A stretch of 64,000 nucleotides of DNA. Origin: Sphingobacterium faecium. Its GTDB lineage: Bacteria; Bacteroidota; Bacteroidia; Sphingobacteriales; Sphingobacteriaceae. The notes beneath the pieces were generated by a model. The model searched no databases and was not told where the DNA came from. It saw only the letters and a program-made list of their open reading frames with translations. A program made the translations under genes and the position numbers. The stretch covers positions 124,001-188,000 of the forward strand of contig NZ_QBKH01000003.1 of NCBI RefSeq assembly GCF_003054045.1. Direction: 5' to 3'. Positions 1-7,586 of the stretch are shown here, in pieces; within the stretch, counting starts at the first letter, position 1; the number at the start of each line of letters is the position of its first letter.

Positions 1-326
1 TTTTTTCCGGCTTCACTTTTCAATTTTAATATGAGGTCCTTTAGATCCGCTGTGTAGAAACTGGTGTTGCCAATAGCTGGTTTTGGAGTTCTCGTTATGA
101 TGTAAGATCGCTTATCTGCATGGTGAAATTCCGGAACGTGCCTCATGATCCAATCATATGTTTTTCTCCCCATCACTACCGTATCTACAGATGCTATAAA
201 CGTTGCATAACCGTAGTCTTCACCTTCCTGTTCTACTAGGGATAAAAAACCCAGGTCATCATTTGGTTTAGCGATATAGCCATCTAAACTCATGGCAATA
301 TATAGGATTACTTTTCTGTCTACCAT
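1..326 (-). CDS. Dihydrofolate reductase-like (RibD C-terminal) protein, partial
   Basis: The gene starts at the ATG at 326 and is open to the window edge, so the C-terminus is missing; 108 codons are visible. The product opens with MVDRKVILYIAMSLDGYIA, the usual first strand of the small RibD C-terminal/DHFR-like reductases (YyaP/YwjB type), and carries VMGRKTYDW in the expected nucleotide-binding position. These are cytoplasmic NADPH-binding reductases of mostly unknown substrate. Family assignment is confident from these motifs. The physiological reaction cannot be told. It is encoded in the same direction as the following minus-strand genes but separated by about 120 bases. Confidence 0.85.
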   Translation of the reverse strand, partial: MVDRKVILYIAMSLDGYIAKPNDDLGFLSLVEQEGEDYGYATFIASVDTVVMGRKTYDWIMRHVPEFHHADKRSYIITRTPKPAIGNTSFYTADLKDLILKLKSEAGK

Positions 327-445
327 ATGCTGTTTCTTTATTTTAAAATTATACTTCTTTCATTTACATACAATGGAAGTCAGGTTTCACTACTATGATC
401 AAGCATAGTAGGTTGAATCACGAACTTCTATATTTGATCATGGAC

Positions 446-1744
446 TTAGTTATCTTTTAAGTTGACCTCTTTTTTTTCTCCATTTTTGTCTATGGTCACT
501 CGTTTTTCTATATGAGCCTGATCCCTGTAATGCTGTCTAGCAGAGGCATAGTTAGTATTAGATCCGGTATATCCCCAGTAATTATAATAATTAGTATATC
601 CAGTTACATACGAATAGTTATACGAGTTGGTAAAATCAAAACTGGCCATGATCACATATGTGCCAGGGAGAAGATCCGCAAATTCAAAATGTCCCTCATC
701 ATCATAAACCTTCGCTTTCTTAATTCCTGCCCCAAAATTTGAATCTAATGGTACCTCAGGTATTTTCCCTTGTTTTTTTATCTTTTTATTAACGGCGGTC
801 CACTCTTCGTAGTAGGCAGAATTTGGGAAAAGTGTGATTTCCGTACCCTTTGGAGCAAACTGTTTTTTGGCCGTATTGACCAGTCCGCCCAGTTTCTTGC
901 CCGTGTTATCTTTTGCATAGGCCGTTCCTGTAATGACACTACTACCTGTTGTAATCTGCTGTACCGCCTGTTCTTTATTGAACTGACTTTTTATCGGTTG
1001 GTAGTCTAGTTCTTCATTGGTACAGATTTCCCACATGCCATTGCCCAAGGACATTTCCCGTTGCCATAAACGGTGATCTTTTTTGTCAATCACATAGTTG
1101 TAGATCGCTCCTGTGCTTTCTTCCAATACGGAGGCTAACCACGTATCATGGTTTCCGGTTTTAGGTGAACGATAAGCATAACTTTTAACCTCTTTGATGA
1201 TGTAGTTGGAAGTTAAAGTATCCGAGTTGTCATCGTAATAAAACTGCGAAAAAGTTCCTTTATAGCCTACAGTGAGAGGTAAGGTGGTCATCATATTATC
1301 AGCTAGGTTGAAATCAATAAATGAACCTGGTGATTTTAAATTCAATATTTTATCCTTTTTGGTTTTTTTTGAATAATAATTCCCTCTTATGGTTTCTCCA
1401 AAATCGAGGTTGAATTTACTTCCGCTGCTTTCAGATTGGTAACTGATCGATCTTAGGGTCTTAGCATCTGCAATAGACGTTCGGATATTAGACCACTCAT
1501 TACTTTTGTCTGTGTATTTGTAATGGAATATCAATTGATTGTTTTCGTAAGAGATGTCATAAGTCATCGTTCCTTTCTTTGTCCAGCTGGTATCCTTTAC
1601 ATAATATACTGTGTATAAAGATTTTTGAGGTTTAAGATAAGACGTATTAATATCAGGACTGCCAGGTGCAATCATTTTTTGACAAAGTGCTATAAAAGGA
1701 AGCAGATTAAGTACGAGTATAAGAGTTTGTTTATTCATGTGCAT
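446..1744 (-). CDS. Secreted protein of unknown function with C-terminal carboxypeptidase-regulatory-like fold
   Basis: 432 residues from the first ATG; a start at the third codon (1738) would give the clean signal peptide MNKQTLILVLNLLPFIALCQ and is preferred. The middle is rich in Ser, Thr, Tyr and charged residues with no motif I recognise. The last third contains an Ig-like or carboxypeptidase-regulatory-like stretch (Thr-Glu-Ile-Thr-Leu-Phe-Pro, then Gly-His-Phe-Glu-Phe-Ala-Asp-Leu-Leu-Pro-Gly-Thr-Tyr), the usual pattern for a GxFxFxxLxPGxY beta-sandwich. It ends with a Lys/Glu-rich tail. A periplasmic or outer-membrane location is likely. I do not recognise the family and assign no role. 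It stands alone, with about 360 bases upstream lacking a gene. Confidence 0.75.
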   Translation of the reverse strand: MHMNKQTLILVLNLLPFIALCQKMIAPGSPDINTSYLKPQKSLYTVYYVKDTSWTKKGTMTYDISYENNQLIFHYKYTDKSNEWSNIRTSIADAKTLRSISYQSESSGSKFNLDFGETIRGNYYSKKTKKDKILNLKSPGSFIDFNLADNMMTTLPLTVGYKGTFSQFYYDDNSDTLTSNYIIKEVKSYAYRSPKTGNHDTWLASVLEESTGAIYNYVIDKKDHRLWQREMSLGNGMWEICTNEELDYQPIKSQFNKEQAVQQITTGSSVITGTAYAKDNTGKKLGGLVNTAKKQFAPKGTEITLFPNSAYYEEWTAVNKKIKKQGKIPEVPLDSNFGAGIKKAKVYDDEGHFEFADLLPGTYVIMASFDFTNSYNYSYVTGYTNYYNYWGYTGSNTNYASARQHYRDQAHIEKRVTIDKNGEKKEVNLKDN

Positions 1745-2108
1745 TTTTACTATAAAAAAGATAAAAAGGGCGTTAAATGTTCACTCATTTAATTTTTATC
1801 TAAGATAATAAAAATGTAAAAAAATAGAAGCACTTCAGTTCTTCGTATTTATCAAGCCACATTTATAGCCTATTTCTTTTTTTTCGGGTGCTGGGGATGT
1901 AATGATACTTATCTGAAGATATACTATGTTTATTACTTAATAGATATCTTGATGTTGCATCGTTTGATTTTGAAGTAATTAGATAATAGGATTATTAAAG
2001 TGAAGTACGCGGAGTGCAGAAGAATTTTAAATTTAAAAATTTATTTTTGATAGGTACAAGTCAGGTATAGCGTGTTAAAACTGAAATAGAGGTAGGCTGA
2101 TATAGGGC
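1745..2108. other. Intergenic region without recognisable gene
   Basis: About 360 AT-rich bases between two minus-strand genes. No ORF with coding character and no strong hairpin was seen. It should contain the promoter of the secreted protein downstream on the minus strand, but I could not place it. Confidence 0.5.
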
Positions 2109-2291
2109 TTAATTTCTTTTGCGTATTGTTATGATAATAAAAATGAGGATGGTCAATAACAGAATTTTGCCTGCCAAATAACCATAATCAAAACTGCTCA
2201 TCGGAGTATTGCCGACAAATAGGATATTTAAAATACTGAATAGTATATATACACAAATCGCAATAGCTGTCCAGAAAAATACTTTTTTCAT
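2109..2291 (-). CDS. Small membrane protein, two predicted helices
   Basis: 60 residues. The N-terminus has a hydrophobic helix (about residues 6-26) followed by a short linker (Gly-Asn-Thr-Pro-Met-Ser-Ser-Phe-Asp-Tyr-Gly) and a second helix (about 36-55), and it ends in RKRN. This is a helical hairpin with both termini probably cytoplasmic, as the positive residues lie at the ends. I recognise no family. It lies on the same strand as the Bor-like gene upstream, but a hairpin terminator lies between them, so separate transcription is likely. Confidence 0.55.
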   Translation of the reverse strand: MKKVFFWTAIAICVYILFSILNILFVGNTPMSSFDYGYLAGKILLLTILIFIIITIRKRN

Positions 2292-2316
2292 GATATAAAT
2301 TATAATATCGGATTTT

Positions 2317-2341
2317 AAAAGGCTGCCAGTAGACAGCCTTT
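2317..2341 (-). terminator. Hairpin terminator of the Bor-like gene
   Basis: The arms AAAGGCTG and CAGCCTTT enclose a short loop and end in T residues when read on the minus strand. It sits directly after the stop of the Bor-like lipoprotein gene. Confidence 0.7.
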
Positions 2342-2361
2342 CAAATTAAATTTAAGTGTTA

Positions 2362-2652
2362 CTATTTCGTAACAGTCGTCACTGTTGGTGTGTAGATACC
2401 AAATGTGATTGCAGATAATAGACCATTTACAAAAGATTGTCTAGTATGTACGGTGTAATTTTCAGCACCTTCAGCCATTGCTTTAGAATCTGAAACTCCA
2501 ACTGGAGCCAAACCAGCGATTACATAATGGTTCCATTTTGTTACTTGTTGATTTCCTTGTGCTCCTTTTCCTACGACACTGGTGTAAGAATAACAAGAAG
2601 TTAGCATAGCAGAAACTGTTAAAACAGCTGCAAATTTGAAAAACATTTTCAT
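2362..2652 (-). CDS. Bor-like lipoprotein
   Basis: 96 residues. MKMFFKFAAVLTVSAMLTSC is a lipoprotein signal with the acceptor Cys at residue 20. The following SYTSVVGKGAQG and the KWNHYVIAGLAPVG segment match the pattern of the lambda Bor family (surface lipoproteins first known from lambda lysogens, linked there to serum resistance). The C-terminal half (FVNGLLSAITFGIYTPTVT) is the glycine-rich hydrophobic end also typical of Bor. Bor-like proteins are common as chromosomal genes in Bacteroidota, so its nearness to the phage remnant at 3-6.6 kb may be coincidence. The family call is from memory of the pattern, not from a search. Confidence 0.75.
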   Translation of the reverse strand: MKMFFKFAAVLTVSAMLTSCYSYTSVVGKGAQGNQQVTKWNHYVIAGLAPVGVSDSKAMAEGAENYTVHTRQSFVNGLLSAITFGIYTPTVTTVTK

Positions 2653-2989
2653 TTATTTATAATTTAGTAATATATGTAGCTCATTTACTGTTTATTTATA
2701 TATTTTAATTCCAAATAATGAGAATAATTAATTACTGGGATTATTAATATCAATAAGCCTCTAAGATATTAATTTTAATTAATATTTATCGATAATCGTG
2801 ATATTGTGTCTAAATCATTTCTCCTACTGTAGCGGATAGTCTACAACGCGTATACTGATATACTATTTCAATTCACTTTTATTTTGTCTTATAACAACAT
2901 ATTCATTCTTATCAACCTCATATTTTCGGTATCTCCCACATACCGCTTACAAAGCATAGATATCCTGATTTTTTGTCTCATCACTGCTC

Positions 2990-2997
2990 TACTTTTG
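2990..2997 (+). promoter_or_regulatory. Candidate -7 box for the phage-like gene at 3030
   Basis: TACTTTTG fits the Bacteroidota -7 consensus TAnnTTTG and lies 32 bases before the ATG at 3030. A TTTG lies at 2972-2975, but only 14 bases upstream, closer than the usual spacing of about 19-20, so the -33 box is uncertain. Confidence 0.4.
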
Positions 2998-3029
2998 TAT
3001 AAGATATTCCAAACTAGTATAAAATAAAA

Positions 3030-3254
3030 ATGAAAGAAAAGATTTCAGCAGCCCTTACAGCCCGATATACAAAGCTGGGTTTTGAAGCAAAAGCAATTTC
3101 AGAGGTAGCCCATTGTTTGGCTAAAAAAGTAATCTATGAAGAAGATATTGATGGTGCGATCCAAGATGTAAAAGGGCTGCTGGAAGTCTTTCAGAACCAT
3201 GCAGCTACACGAGTTCGATGTGCTGTTATTAAGAGTAGACCTTATACTTCTTAA
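3030..3254 (+). pseudogene. Truncated phage scaffold-like protein
   Basis: 74 residues. The opening MKEKISAALTARYTKLGF, the AKxV segment and LLEVFQNHAATRV resemble the N-terminus of the small scaffold-like or minor structural proteins of Bacteroidota prophages, which in my recollection continue well beyond 74 residues with a charged coiled-coil. Here the similarity ends in an unrelated tail (IKSRPYTS) and a stop, so I read it as a C-terminally truncated relic. It precedes a terminator and then the lysozyme gene on the same strand. It could instead be a genuine short protein; the family link is from memory. Confidence 0.4.
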
Positions 3255-3312
3255 ATATGCTACCGCTTTCGTGTAGTCTAGGCGCTGGATTAGATGAATA
3301 TTAATTACAGAC

Positions 3313-3340
3313 AAGCTCTCCGTTAGGGAGGGCTTTTTTT
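3313..3340 (+). terminator. Hairpin terminator between scaffold-like relic and lysozyme
   Basis: AAGCTCTCC, a five-base loop, GGAGGGCTT and a run of T form a good rho-independent terminator with two G-U pairs. It ends only 12 bases before the lysozyme ATG, so the lysis genes would need read-through, antitermination or their own start after this point. Confidence 0.7.
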
Positions 3341-3351
3341 GACAAAAAGAA

Positions 3352-3807
3352 ATGATTATGAAGATAGGACAAAAAGGATTACAACTGATAAAGGATTTCG
3401 AGGGCTGGTACAGCAAACCTTATCTCGATCCTGTTGGGATAGCCACTATAGGTTATGGATTTACCTATTATCTTCCCAGTAGACGTCGGGTCGCTATGGA
3501 TGATATTCCACTCACAAGAACAGCAGGTGATCGGATGTTAGCCGATATCCTAACTCATTATGAAAATGATGTTTTGAGGTTGGTGCAGAGATCTTTACGG
3601 CAGCAGCAATTTGATGCACTTGTATCTTTCACCTACAATTTGGGTGCGACAAACTTGAGTAAATCAACTTTACTGAAGCGGATCAATCAAGATCCCGATG
3701 ATAAGCGTATTGCAGATGAGTTTATGAAATGGGACAAAGCCGGAGGGCGGGTTTTACCTGGTTTGGTAAGACGAAGAGCGGCAGAAGCAAAATTATATTT
3801 TAGTTAA
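3352..3807 (+). CDS. Phage-type lysozyme (endolysin, GH24, T4-like)
   Basis: 151 residues, hydrolyses the N-acetylmuramic acid-N-acetylglucosamine bond of peptidoglycan. The T4 lysozyme catalytic triad is present with the same spacing: Glu17 in KDFEGW, Asp26 in PYLDP and Thr32 in ATIGYG (9 and 6 residues apart, as in T4 Glu11, Asp20, Thr26). The conserved QQFDALVSFTYNLG and the late RRRAAEAKLY segments complete the family. No signal peptide is seen, so it needs a holin-type membrane lesion to reach the wall. A start at the third codon (3358) is equally possible. It is followed after 2 bases by the membrane coiled-coil gene, forming a three-gene lysis cassette. Confidence 0.93.
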   Translation: MIMKIGQKGLQLIKDFEGWYSKPYLDPVGIATIGYGFTYYLPSRRRVAMDDIPLTRTAGDRMLADILTHYENDVLRLVQRSLRQQQFDALVSFTYNLGATNLSKSTLLKRINQDPDDKRIADEFMKWDKAGGRVLPGLVRRRAAEAKLYFS

Positions 3808-3809
3808 GC

Positions 3810-4190
3810 ATGATGGAACTGTTGGAATTAGTGGAACGATTTGGTACGCCTGTGATCACCGGAATAATTGGTTATTTCGTTGGGCGTCCAAAGCAGCAAG
3901 CAGAGGTGGAAGCCACCAATGTCGAAAATGCAGGAAAGGTGATTGATAAATGGGCAGGCTATGCAGATCGCCTGGAGAAAAATATCGAACAGCTACGCGC
4001 TGTTATTGAAGATTTAAACGATGCTTTGCGCATTGCAAATGATGAGCATATAGCTTGTGCAAAAACATTAGCGAAGCTACAAGCAGAATATGATGACCTG
4101 ATGAAACTTTTTAATGAATTACAAATTGAATTAAAGAAAATTAAAAATGAAGATAATAGTAGGCGTGGTCGCAGTCATACTTTTGGTTAA
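3810..4190 (+). CDS. Membrane coiled-coil protein of the lysis cassette (holin- or i-spanin-like)
   Basis: 126 residues. A short hydrophobic segment (about residues 13-25, TPVITGIIGYFVG) is followed by RPKQQ and then a long heptad-rich helix (about 40-115). Position between endolysin and a lipoprotein gene, which it overlaps by 44 bases in another frame, is the arrangement of Rz and Rz1 spanin pairs. Against an Rz-type topology, the positive residues just after the helix predict that the coiled coil is cytoplasmic, which would fit a holin-accessory role better. Similar one-helix coiled-coil proteins sit beside lysozymes in Bacteroidota prophages. A lysis role is inferred from context. Confidence 0.6.
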   Translation: MMELLELVERFGTPVITGIIGYFVGRPKQQAEVEATNVENAGKVIDKWAGYADRLEKNIEQLRAVIEDLNDALRIANDEHIACAKTLAKLQAEYDDLMKLFNELQIELKKIKNEDNSRRGRSHTFG

Positions 4191-4650
4191 TGGCTGCGGT
4201 TTATTTAAAAAAAACACAAAAATCAAGCAGTCGGAAATAAATGAAAACATAAGCGCAATGGAGCTTGATTTAAAAAAGGAGAAAGAAATAGTGGTGACAA
4301 CGGAAACAGATTTGCAATCTTTTGTATGGCTCGATGGAGAGACTGTGATGCAATTAGAAGGAGAAGATGTTAGGATTGAGAAAGATGGCACCGTCCTCAT
4401 GGCTAGGGGGAAAGTCAATCAGAAAAGCCGAGAGAAATCCAATGTAGTGCAGTCGATGACTAAAACTACAAAAGTGGAACAACATGAAAAGAAACAGACA
4501 GCGCTGGAAACAAAACAAAAAGTCACTTTCGAAAAGAAAGCTTCCAGCCTTGTAAGTAAACCCGAATCCAGTATGATATTCTGGTTTTACATCAGTCTTT
4601 TTATACTAATTTTCATTTGTCTGTGTTGGATCAAGAAAAAGATCAGATAG
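4147..4650 (+). CDS. Lipoprotein with C-terminal membrane helix (candidate unimolecular spanin)
   Basis: 167 residues. The N-terminus MKIIVGVVAVILLVNGC is a lipoprotein signal with acceptor Cys17 (Asn at -2 is unusual). The body is Lys/Glu-rich with alternating beta-like segments (TDLQSFVWLDGETVMQLEG, then TVLMARGKVNQKS). A strongly hydrophobic helix (about residues 141-160) ends in IKKKIR, putting the C-terminus in the cytoplasm. A lipid anchor at one end and an inner-membrane helix at the other is the definition of a u-spanin such as T1 gp11, which fuses outer and inner membranes in the last step of phage lysis. The gene overlaps the previous one and closes the cassette before a terminator. 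No sequence match is claimed; the case rests on architecture and context. Confidence 0.6.
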   Translation: MKIIVGVVAVILLVNGCGLFKKNTKIKQSEINENISAMELDLKKEKEIVVTTETDLQSFVWLDGETVMQLEGEDVRIEKDGTVLMARGKVNQKSREKSNVVQSMTKTTKVEQHEKKQTALETKQKVTFEKKASSLVSKPESSMIFWFYISLFILIFICLCWIKKKIR

Positions 4651-4664
4651 ATCATGCAGGGTGC

Positions 4665-4705
4665 AAAAAAAGACCACTTATCTTTTGTTAAGATGGTCTT
4701 TTTTT
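4665..4705. terminator. Bidirectional hairpin terminator after the lysis cassette
   Basis: AAGACCA and TGGTCTT arms are flanked by A runs on the left and T runs on the right, so it can stop transcription from both sides: the lysis genes on the plus strand and the unknown gene at 4869-5306 on the minus strand. Confidence 0.8.
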
Positions 4706-4868
4706 GTGTTCATGGACCAGGAGTTTTGGACTTCTAGGATTTTCACTTGCTCCATATCCTTGATATAATTTTGGAGATAAACTCATTTTTAGTTGTATAT
4801 AATGTGTGTTATCGTCTTCCGTTTCAGATTAAAAGAACCTGATGTTTTCCAACCATAACCTAAGGACC

Positions 4869-5306
4869 CTATTTACTGTTAAACCGGGTATGTATGAGGT
4901 AATAATTTGCGATCTGTTTAATTTCTTTTTTGAAATCACTATACATGTCGTATTGATTGCAGGCACAGATAATGGATTTTTGTAAAGTATCGTTACTGAT
5001 ATTCAGATATGGGATAGTTTCCTTGTAGATCGTACTTTTTACTTTAGTTTTCAACGATACCAATTTTTCCGGCTGAAAGACTCTAAGTACCACCGAAATG
5101 GCTTTATACCGATGTTGGATGTCTTTATAGTTGATGAATTCACCTTTGATCTGTTCAGGATTGATTCCAACAAATGCGCAATAGCAGTCTATTACTGCAT
5201 GGATTTTGGATAGATCAGGTTCATACATGGTATTGATTGTTTTCAATAACTCTGGGTGATTTTCTGTGAGAAAGTTCATAATAAAAGAATGATATAGTGT
5301 GTTCAT
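4869..5306 (-). CDS. Unknown protein divergent from the repressor
   Basis: 145 residues, mostly helical, with no signal peptide, membrane helix or motif I recognise; Cys and Tyr are frequent (IHAVIDCYCAFVGINPEQIK, IICACNQYDMYSDFKKEI). It is transcribed away from the S24 repressor gene and shares its 437-base upstream region, the position in which phages place an early or cro-like gene, but I see no helix-turn-helix. It stands between lysis cassette and repressor and probably belongs to the same element. No function assigned. Confidence 0.6.
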   Translation of the reverse strand: MNTLYHSFIMNFLTENHPELLKTINTMYEPDLSKIHAVIDCYCAFVGINPEQIKGEFINYKDIQHRYKAISVVLRVFQPEKLVSLKTKVKSTIYKETIPYLNISNDTLQKSIICACNQYDMYSDFKKEIKQIANYYLIHTRFNSK

Positions 5307-5518
5307 GTTTTCAATTGTTAATAGTTTTATAACTCATTTAATGGGCTACAAAGCTCTGGTTATGGTACGTATGCTGATCGCTTTGGCTGTTCAACTAATC
5401 CCCGTAATAGGATGAACATATTTTTTGACGCTGCTTTCATGCAAGGATGGTATGGATTCTTTTCATCTATTTATTTTTTGTGCTGTATACTGTTTTTATC
5501 GTTCAATGTAATTATTGG

Positions 5519-5548
5519 GTTAAACAAAGTTAAACAGAAAAGTTAAAC
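5519..5548. promoter_or_regulatory. Three GTTAAAC direct repeats, candidate repressor operator
   Basis: GTTAAAC occurs at 5519-5525, 5529-5535 and 5542-5548, that is with steps of 10 and 13 bases, inside the region between the divergent unknown gene (start 5306) and the S24 repressor (start 5744). Helically phased short repeats at such a place suggest an operator. The rest of 5307-5743 is very AT-rich with no ORF. Confidence 0.45.
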
Positions 5549-5743
5549 TTCAAAGATTTTTTTAATTTATTTTATGCATATATAGGTTTGATATAAATAA
5601 TATTAAACTTTTTTGTTTATATTTAATATGCTTATAATCAGTATTTTGATTGTTTTTTATTGATTATTATTTGTTTAGGTTAACTAGATTGTGTAACTTA
5701 GCGTCAGGTTGTTATGTTTTTGTGTAACAATTGATTAAATGCT

Positions 5744-6559
5744 ATGAAAATCATGGAAACTTACCTAAATAATAATTTTGAGGTATTACGTTTGGAAATG
5801 AAAGTGACCAATCGCGAATTTGCGGCTATTTTAGGTGTGCGGGAACAGGTGTATTCGCGCATCAAGAAAGGCGAATATCCCATAGGTCTAACCATGAAAA
5901 CACGTATTGAAAATGCATTTCCGCAGGTCAATTATGATTGGTTGCTGCACAATCGTGGAAACCGTGAAAAGCGCGAATCCTTTGTTCAGTCGGATGCCGT
6001 TTCTATGGTCAATGTAGGAAACGGAAAATCCATCGGTTATTTTTCTGATGAAGTGAAATTCATGGATGAAAATAAAAACAATATCTTTTTTGAAGTTTCT
6101 CCTGGACGCTATTTGATGCAGACCAAATTGGTGACAGAAAAAGCAAAAGCGGGTTACTTATCTGGTTTTGCCGACTCTGAATATATGGATGAGCTGCCGG
6201 CACATTTTATCACGGTCAATGAGTTCCACCGGGGTATATACCGTTCTTTTGAGGTTAGTGGTGATAGTATGACTGACGGTACAGATGCAAGTGTCTTGGA
6301 TGGCGATATCGTTACCGGACGTTTGATTAAAAGGGAATTGTGGCAATCCAAATTCCATACCCATAAATATCGTTATTGGGTTATTGTACATCGTTACGAA
6401 GGGGTCATTATTAAAGAAATCAGCCACCATGATGTAGAGAAAGGCATCCTTACCCTGCATTCCCTGAATGCCGACAAAGTCAAATATCCAGACTTTACCA
6501 TTACACTCGATGATGTCGATCAGATTTTCAATGTCGTGGATATCAGTCGGTCTTTATAA
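5744..6559 (+). CDS. LexA/CI-like repressor with S24 peptidase domain
   Basis: 271 residues. The N-terminal 60 form a helix-turn-helix of XRE type (NREFAAILGVREQVYSRIKKG), the C-terminal half is an S24 autoprotease fold. The self-cleavage pair is Ala136-Gly137 (KAKAGYLSG), the nucleophile Ser175 (VSGDSM) and the general-base Lys224 (VIIKEIS), so the protein should be able to cleave itself when activated, as LexA and lambda CI do in the SOS response. It begins with an unusually AT-rich upstream region holding GTTAAAC repeats. In this place it is the natural repressor of the neighbouring lysis and phage genes. Similar S24 proteins also occur as free chromosomal regulators in Bacteroidota, so the link is inference. 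Confidence 0.85.
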   Translation: MKIMETYLNNNFEVLRLEMKVTNREFAAILGVREQVYSRIKKGEYPIGLTMKTRIENAFPQVNYDWLLHNRGNREKRESFVQSDAVSMVNVGNGKSIGYFSDEVKFMDENKNNIFFEVSPGRYLMQTKLVTEKAKAGYLSGFADSEYMDELPAHFITVNEFHRGIYRSFEVSGDSMTDGTDASVLDGDIVTGRLIKRELWQSKFHTHKYRYWVIVHRYEGVIIKEISHHDVEKGILTLHSLNADKVKYPDFTITLDDVDQIFNVVDISRSL

Positions 6560-6876
6560 GTCGATTTTATAAAATGGAATGTTTATATATTGAGATCAGA
6601 TCGATCGAATAGGATGTAGCAATGGCATATTGTAAATAAAAGTGCAAAGATCTTCCGTCCATTGTGAGTTTGTTAAACGGTCGGTAATTCATATTATGAG
6701 GGTAGATTGAGATATTGCTTTTAGAGGGTGGCTTGAAAGCCACAATTTTTGAGTTAAAACTTGGATATTTCCGTGCTTTATTTAGTTTTGCGAAGATTTT
6801 GAATGAAATATTAATTTTTGTGAAAGGAAATGGATTTTTTGATCAATATAAAATTAAATTAACCCCTATAGTATAT

Positions 6877-7299
6877 ATGAAAAAAATAGTAACAATTATT
6901 GTTCTTTTTGTAACGGTGTTTGTTGCATCTTGTTCAAAAGATGAAGCTTCCATAGATGGATCTGAAAGTATTGTTGGACGTTGGGTTCTGCAAGAGATGC
7001 AAGAGTTAAATACAATGAAAAAAGTTCCTTATACCGATGGAATCGAATATTCGTTTAAAGCTGACGGTACCTTCACAGGTATTACAGTCGAAATCGATTT
7101 TGACGAAATTGAACCCGTTTGGATAAAAGTCCCAGTTTCGGGTAAGTACAAATTTTCTTCGGATCGTCAAGAAATCACAATAGCAGAAAATGGTCGTCAA
7201 CAGGAAGTATTTGATGTTTATACACTGACAACAAAAAAGATGATTCTACGGGGTAAATATCAAGATTTTGAAGTGCAGTCTACCTTTAGTAAAAAATAA
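6877..7299 (+). CDS. Lipocalin-like lipoprotein
   Basis: 140 residues with the start at 6877 (ATG before KKIVTIIVLF); the longer reading frame upstream lacks coding character and would bury the signal peptide. MKKIVTIIVLFVTVFVASC is a lipoprotein signal with Cys19. The mature part starts the beta-barrel pattern of lipocalin-like proteins of Bacteroidota (IVGRWVLQEM, then YSFKADGTFTG, GKYKFSSDRQEITI). These are outer-membrane-anchored proteins of unknown ligand. The gene stands alone and ends at a strong terminator. Confidence 0.7.
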   Translation: MKKIVTIIVLFVTVFVASCSKDEASIDGSESIVGRWVLQEMQELNTMKKVPYTDGIEYSFKADGTFTGITVEIDFDEIEPVWIKVPVSGKYKFSSDRQEITIAENGRQQEVFDVYTLTTKKMILRGKYQDFEVQSTFSKK

Positions 7300-7319
7300 A
7301 TAATTCGAAGTTTATTTTT

Positions 7320-7358
7320 CAAACGCCCCCTCCTTTTACTAAAAGGAGGGGGCGTTTG
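7320..7358. terminator. Strong GC-rich hairpin terminator
   Basis: A perfect 17-base stem, CAAACGCCCCCTCCTTT with its complement, around a short loop directly after the lipocalin-like gene. It insulates the nickel/urease island that begins about 150 bases later. Confidence 0.85.
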
Positions 7359-7502
7359 CCTTTAAATCTAAATAATAATTCAGCTTCTTGCGTTGTGTTA
7401 CGAATAGCTGTAGCTATGCTTAGTGGATAACGGTATAAAATAGCTTGGGATCTGCAATCTCATAAAAGAAAAAAAAGAAATTATCCTATTTCGTGAAACA
7501 AA

Positions 7503-7549
7503 ATTCAAGATTTGTGCTATTTTACTTGCTTTTTTTTACTGTAAATTTG
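7503..7549 (+). promoter_or_regulatory. Promoter with 20-bp element shared with the urease promoter (copy 1)
   Basis: ATTCAAGATTTGTGCTATTT at 7503-7522 is identical to 15643-15662. After a 19-base gap comes TAAATTTG (7542-7549), a perfect fit to the Bacteroidota -7 box TAnnTTTG. The 3' end of the element therefore covers the -33 position. The predicted start of transcription is about 30 bases before the small secreted protein gene at 7587. The element has the place and length of a binding site for a regulator acting at -33 or for an alternative sigma factor. Confidence 0.6.
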
Positions 7550-7586
7550 TTGGATTAAAAACAATGAGTTTTTAGAATAGTTACTT

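Noticed and set aside
5744-6559. Housekeeping LexA
   Set aside because: The XRE-like N-terminus, the length of 271 residues and the neighbouring lysis genes fit a phage-type CI/S24 repressor better than cellular LexA of about 200 residues.
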